Positions 61,715-64,000 of a stretch of 64,000 nt of DNA are shown one piece after another. The notes beneath the pieces are model-generated. The model did not search any database. It was not told the origin of the DNA and saw nothing but the letters and a program-made list of their open reading frames with translations. The stretch is from positions 124,001 through 188,000 of the forward strand of contig NZ_JBJGED010000011.1 in the NCBI RefSeq assembly GCF_045062745.1, in the 5' to 3' direction. Every line of letters begins with the position of its first letter. Position 1 is the first letter of the stretch. This DNA comes from Paenibacillus_AA sp045062745. GTDB lineage: Bacteria; Bacillota; Bacilli; Paenibacillales; NBRC-103111. Both the position numbers and the translations under genes were made by a program.

Positions 61715-62610
61715 TCTCGATTCCTCCCTGTAACGGCATCTTCCATGATCAACTGGCTGACGGTGTTGGCTATAATGCGTCCAGCTGTTTTGGGAGCGAC
61801 GATTCCAGGTAATCCGGGGGCCAGCATGGCCTTCACCCCACGCCTCTCGGCGTAGCGAAAATCCGTTCCTCCCGGCCTTGAGGCCAGGTCGATCAGGACC
61901 GCCCGGTGCGGAATATTGGCGATAATCTGTGCTGTGACTATCATAGTCGGTATCGTATTAAAAAGCAAGTCGATATTCGAGACCTGCTGAGCCAGATCAT
62001 TCAAGTAAAACGGGGTAAAACCCATCTCCCAAGCCCGGGCGTAATGCTCCGGACGGCGAATGCCGACCTTCACCTGCGCGCCGAGTCCTTGCAGTGTCCG
62101 CGCCATCGTAAATCCCGTCCGGCCAAGGCCCAACACCATACACACCGACCCGTGAATCGTGATGTCGGTGTTCTGTATCGCCATCATGAGCGCCCCTTCG
62201 GCCGTCGGGATCGAGTTGTAGATCGCCACATCGTCCCGTTCCAGCAGCTCGACCAGCTTGATTCCCGCCGTCTGGCAGAGCGTCTTCAAGTAGCCCTTCG
62301 CCATGCCGGTATACACTTTGGCGTGCGGCGGCAAGCTGCGGATATGTTCCTCGGTCAAGTGCAGTTCCGAGGTTGAAAACAGCGAATCCACGATCCCGTT
62401 GTCGTCCGTCCCGACGACGGGCAGGATGACTGCGTCCGCGCCCTGCAGTGCCTCGGGGGATAAAGGCACTTTTGTCGCCCCGCTGTATTGATTCTGCAAA
62501 TTGTCGAAGCCGATCAGCTGTACGGTTGCGTCCAGCTCCACGAACTTCTGAATGACTTCCAGTTGGCGGGCATCGCCGCCGATTATGGCAACTTGCAATC
62601 CGGTCAACAT
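61711..62610 (-). CDS. dpaA: Dipicolinate synthase subunit A
   Basis: 299 residues, ATG at 62610 with AAGGAGGGG. NAD(P)-binding core MVLGLGRTGFTMARTLQGLGAQVKVG (about 150-175) and an N-terminal domain beginning LTGLQVAIIGGDARQLEVIQKF. Oxidises dihydrodipicolinate to dipicolinate for spores. First gene of the five-gene operon, which also supplies its substrate. Confidence 0.96.
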   Translation of the reverse strand: MLTGLQVAIIGGDARQLEVIQKFVELDATVQLIGFDNLQNQYSGATKVPLSPEALQGADAVILPVVGTDDNGIVDSLFSTSELHLTEEHIRSLPPHAKVYTGMAKGYLKTLCQTAGIKLVELLERDDVAIYNSIPTAEGALMMAIQNTDITIHGSVCMVLGLGRTGFTMARTLQGLGAQVKVGIRRPEHYARAWEMGFTPFYLNDLAQQVSNIDLLFNTIPTMIVTAQIIANIPHRAVLIDLASRPGGTDFRYAERRGVKAMLAPGLPGIVAPKTAGRIIANTVSQLIMEDAVTGRNRE

Positions 62611-62654
62611 AGCAGCGTTCCCCTCCTTTCCTCTCCCTCATAGATATGACATCT

Positions 62655-62678
62655 TATGCCGGGAGGCGGGGATGGGTT
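62655..62678 (-). promoter_or_regulatory. Possible sigma-K promoter of dpaA
   Basis: Minus strand AACC (62675-62678), 16-nt spacer, CATAAGATG (CATA at 62655-62658), one mismatch from CATAnnnTA. The known sigma-K control of spoVF fits; the sequence support alone is modest. Confidence 0.35.
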
Positions 62679-62702
62679 CCTGCCCAACCGAGGGTTTGCG
62701 GT

Positions 62703-62890
62703 GAGGGAGGGCAGGCAGATGGGTCATCTGCGGAAAAAACGTGTGTGTTACGGTTGCGCGCGGGGAGAGCAGGCAGATGGGTTCCGATCGCTGTTGTACT
62801 TGCCTGCCTTTTTATTAGATGGGTAGGTGGTGGCAGGCAAGTACAAAGGCGACCGCTTCGCTTCTCCACTCCCTCTGCCTGCCCTCCCTC
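62703..62890. repeat. Fold-back element 1 with nested inverted and direct repeats
   Basis: Outer perfect 17-bp arms (62703-62719 and 62874-62890; GAGGGAGGGCAGGCAGA and its complement). Inner perfect 15-bp arms (62794-62808, 62832-62846; TTGTACTTGCCTGCC). A direct repeat GCAGGCAGATGGGT (62711-62724, 62769-62782) makes the left side about 47 nt longer than the right, as if duplicated. No gene is visible on either strand. Confidence 0.75.
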
Positions 62891-62921
62891 CCCTACCACT
62901 CGGTTGGAGTTAAGTAGGGAT

Positions 62922-62967
62922 AAAAAAGAGGTTGTCTCCGTGCAGTACCTTCCCGGAGACAACCTCT
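62922..62967 (-). terminator. Terminator T1 between dut and dpaA
   Basis: Perfect 14-bp stem AGAGGTTGTCTCCG / CGGAGACAACCTCT with a 13-nt loop, then T6 on the minus strand. Confidence 0.9.
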
Positions 62968-63076
62968 ATATTGTTCACCTGCACCCCTTTCTTCTGAGTG
63001 AAAGGGATAGCGCCTATAAGGAAGTGAAACTACCTCAACGACCTCCATTCATTCCACCTGGAACAATAGCGAAAAC
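62968..63076 (-). other. Potentially structured RNA segment between two terminators
   Basis: About 109 nt with no credible ORF. Read on the minus strand, outer arms TATTGTTC / GAACAATA (near both ends) can enclose a perfect hairpin CCCTTTC / GAAAGGG. It leads straight into terminator T1. A small RNA is possible; no promoter is evident apart from leakage through T2. Confidence 0.3.
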
Positions 63077-63112
63077 AAAAAAGCTGTCTCCGTTTCTTCC
63101 GCACGGAGACAG
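63077..63112 (-). terminator. Terminator T2 between dut and dpaA
   Basis: Perfect 10-bp stem CTGTCTCCGT / ACGGAGACAG with a 9-nt loop, then T6 on the minus strand. It shares the GTCTCCG/CGGAGAC core with T1. Confidence 0.9.
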
Positions 63113-63145
63113 ACTTTACTACTACCTCTACTAGGGAACGACCCT

Positions 63146-63323
63146 GAAACGCTTTGGTGTTGGCGGCGTTTGCGAGCCCGTTGAAAAAATAAGTTCCGCG
63201 CGAGTTTTGGCTCGGCGTCCTCACCATAAAATATAATCAAAAGGACGACGAACAAGATGTTTGAGCTGGCGGGACTTATTTTTCAATGGATGCGACAAAA
63301 CGCCGCCAACACCAACGTGTTTC
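63146..63323. repeat. Fold-back element 2 (MITE-like long inverted repeat) at the dut stop
   Basis: About 178 bp forming one long imperfect palindrome. Perfect 18-bp arms TTGGTGTTGGCGGCGTTT (63154-63171 and complement at 63298-63315), inner near-perfect arms TTGAAAAAATAAGT... (63181-63199 and 63269-63286), and further CGTCCT/AGGACG pairing around an AT-rich centre (ATAAAATATAAT). It reaches the last bases of dut. No transposase or internal ORF. Mobile origin is inferred only from the shape. Confidence 0.7.
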
Positions 63324-63789
63324 ATTTCGTTCCCGTATGCCCGAAGCCGCCGGCCCCCCGCACGGTCTCGTCCAGCTGCAGCACCGGCTCCAGCCGGACG
63401 GGCGGCACGAGCTGGAACACCATCTGCGCGATGCGCTCGCCCCGGTGGATCGTGAAGGGCTCCTGCCCGAGATTGATGAGCAGCACCTTGATCTCGCCGC
63501 GGTAATCGGCGTCGATCGTACCCGGCGTGTTCAAGCACGTGATACCGTGCTTGAAGGCGAGCCCGCTGCGCGGCCGGATCTGCGCCTCGAGGTGCGCCGG
63601 CATCGCGATGGCGATGCCGGTCGGCACGAGGGCGCGCTGACCGGGCTGCAGCACGAGCGGCTCCTCGGCGGGCACGGCCGCGTACAGGTCGTAACCGCTC
63701 GCCTGCTCCGACATCCGCTGCGGCAGGGGGACGCCTTCGCTCCCCGGCAGCCGCATCACTTGCACTACATCAAGCGTATCAGAGGACAA
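63322..63789 (-). CDS. dut: dUTP diphosphatase
   Basis: 155 residues, TTG start at 63789 (AGGAGGGA, 7 nt). The five dUTPase motifs are present: ASGYDLYAA, PRSGLAFKHG, GTIDADYRGEIKVLLIN, RGERIAQMVF, RGAGGFGHTG. Hydrolyses dUTP to dUMP. It overlaps the end of the M16 peptidase gene by 11 nt. Confidence 0.96.
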   Translation of the reverse strand: MSSDTLDVVQVMRLPGSEGVPLPQRMSEQASGYDLYAAVPAEEPLVLQPGQRALVPTGIAIAMPAHLEAQIRPRSGLAFKHGITCLNTPGTIDADYRGEIKVLLINLGQEPFTIHRGERIAQMVFQLVPPVRLEPVLQLDETVRGAGGFGHTGTK

Positions 63790-64000
63790 GCGGATCCCTC
63801 CTGAACGACTGAATCGCCTGGTCCGACTTGCCGACCATCGAGAGCGAGAACGCGTGCGAGAACAGCTTGCCCGCCAGCTCTTTCAGGTCGTCCAGCGTCA
63901 CCGCATCGATCCGGTGCAAAATTTCATCCATTGTGTAGTGCTTGCCTAGCATCAGCTCGTTCTTGCCGAGCCGGTTCATTCGGCTGCTCGTGCTCTCCAG
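63779..64000 (-). CDS. ymxG: M16-family zinc peptidase (YmxG type), 3' part only
   Basis: The frame enters from the window edge (LESTSSRMNRLGKNELMLGKHYTMDEILHRIDAVTLDDLKELAGKLF in outline). It matches the C-terminal end of processing-peptidase-like YmxG/PqqL proteins. The catalytic N-terminal half lies outside the window. Its position before dpaA matches B. subtilis. Confidence 0.85.
   Translation of the reverse strand: MESTSSRMNRLGKNELMLGKHYTMDEILHRIDAVTLDDLKELAGKLFSHAFSLSMVGKSDQAIQSFRRDPLVL

Noticed and set aside
62646..63134. 162-codon plus-strand frame in the dut-dpaA gap
   Set aside because: Runs through fold-back element 1 and both terminators; low-complexity product, no ribosome site.
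63030..63255. Two overlapping 65-68 codon minus-strand frames after dut
   Set aside because: Both lie across terminator T2 and fold-back element 2; composition follows the hairpins, not protein coding.
1..64000. CRISPR array, rRNA, tRNA, insertion sequence or prophage
   Set aside because: No regularly spaced repeats, no cloverleaf or rRNA sequence, and no transposase, integrase or phage gene was seen on either strand.

Overview
The window looks like chromosomal DNA of a GC-rich, endospore-forming Bacillales member, most likely Paenibacillaceae (Paenibacillus or Cohnella type). This rests on the conserved Bacillus-type gene order ymxG/dut - dpaAB-asd-dapG-dapA - rnjB - tepA - ylzJ - spoIIIE - ymfFHIJK - rodZ - rimO - pgsA - cinA - recA - recX - rny - ymdB - spoVS - miaB - ricA, the sporulation genes, and the many strong AGGAGG ribosome sites. 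Genus and species cannot be fixed by reading alone. Nearly everything is on the minus strand; the only plus-strand genes are 21083-22498, 24385-25056 and 25090-25548.

Right part (about 27-64 kb, transcribed right to left) is the conserved core. It holds dipicolinate and lysine/DAP synthesis (dpaA to dapA), RNA decay (rnjB, rny), DNA translocation and sporulation (spoIIIE, sleB, spoVS, tepA), the ymf peptidase/SDR group, cell shape (rodZ), tRNA and ribosome modification (miaB, rimO), phosphatidylglycerol synthesis (pgsA), SOS repair (recA with a LexA box, recX, cinA), a 2-oxoacid:ferredoxin oxidoreductase (korAB) and RicA. Inserted among these are a ROK regulator with a split chromate transporter pair and a 53-residue membrane protein with its own promoter and terminator. 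Readable signals include sigma-A promoters (recA, rimO, rny, ymfF, ymfK, spoIIIE, rnjB), a sigma-G-like site before sleB, a sigma-H-like site before spoVS, and about fifteen intrinsic terminators.

Middle part (about 12-27 kb) is more accessory. It holds topB, an MFS exporter, a PP2C-like phosphatase, an isolated HisA of the eukaryotic type, a GH36-like alpha-galactosidase, mug, an ion-transporter-like membrane protein, a redox-type cluster (split-barrel protein, split-barrel/GAF/LuxR regulator, divergent hemerythrin with a perfect palindrome between them), a DUF2269 membrane protein, a small tyrosine phosphatase and a lipid kinase.

Left part (1-11.7 kb) is one large carbohydrate-uptake operon: a lipoprotein binding protein, a Tat-exported beta-helix protein, an MsmX/UgpC-type ATPase, a giant binding protein carrying two N-terminal carbohydrate-binding-like modules, two permeases, an NHL/TPR membrane-anchored protein and a Yip1-family membrane protein. 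A 14-bp palindrome resembling a cre/LacI operator overlaps the probable -10 box.

The only long stretch without a gene is 62611-63321 between dpaA and dut. It is packed with two fold-back elements, two related terminators and a potentially structured RNA segment, and is the least explained sequence here.
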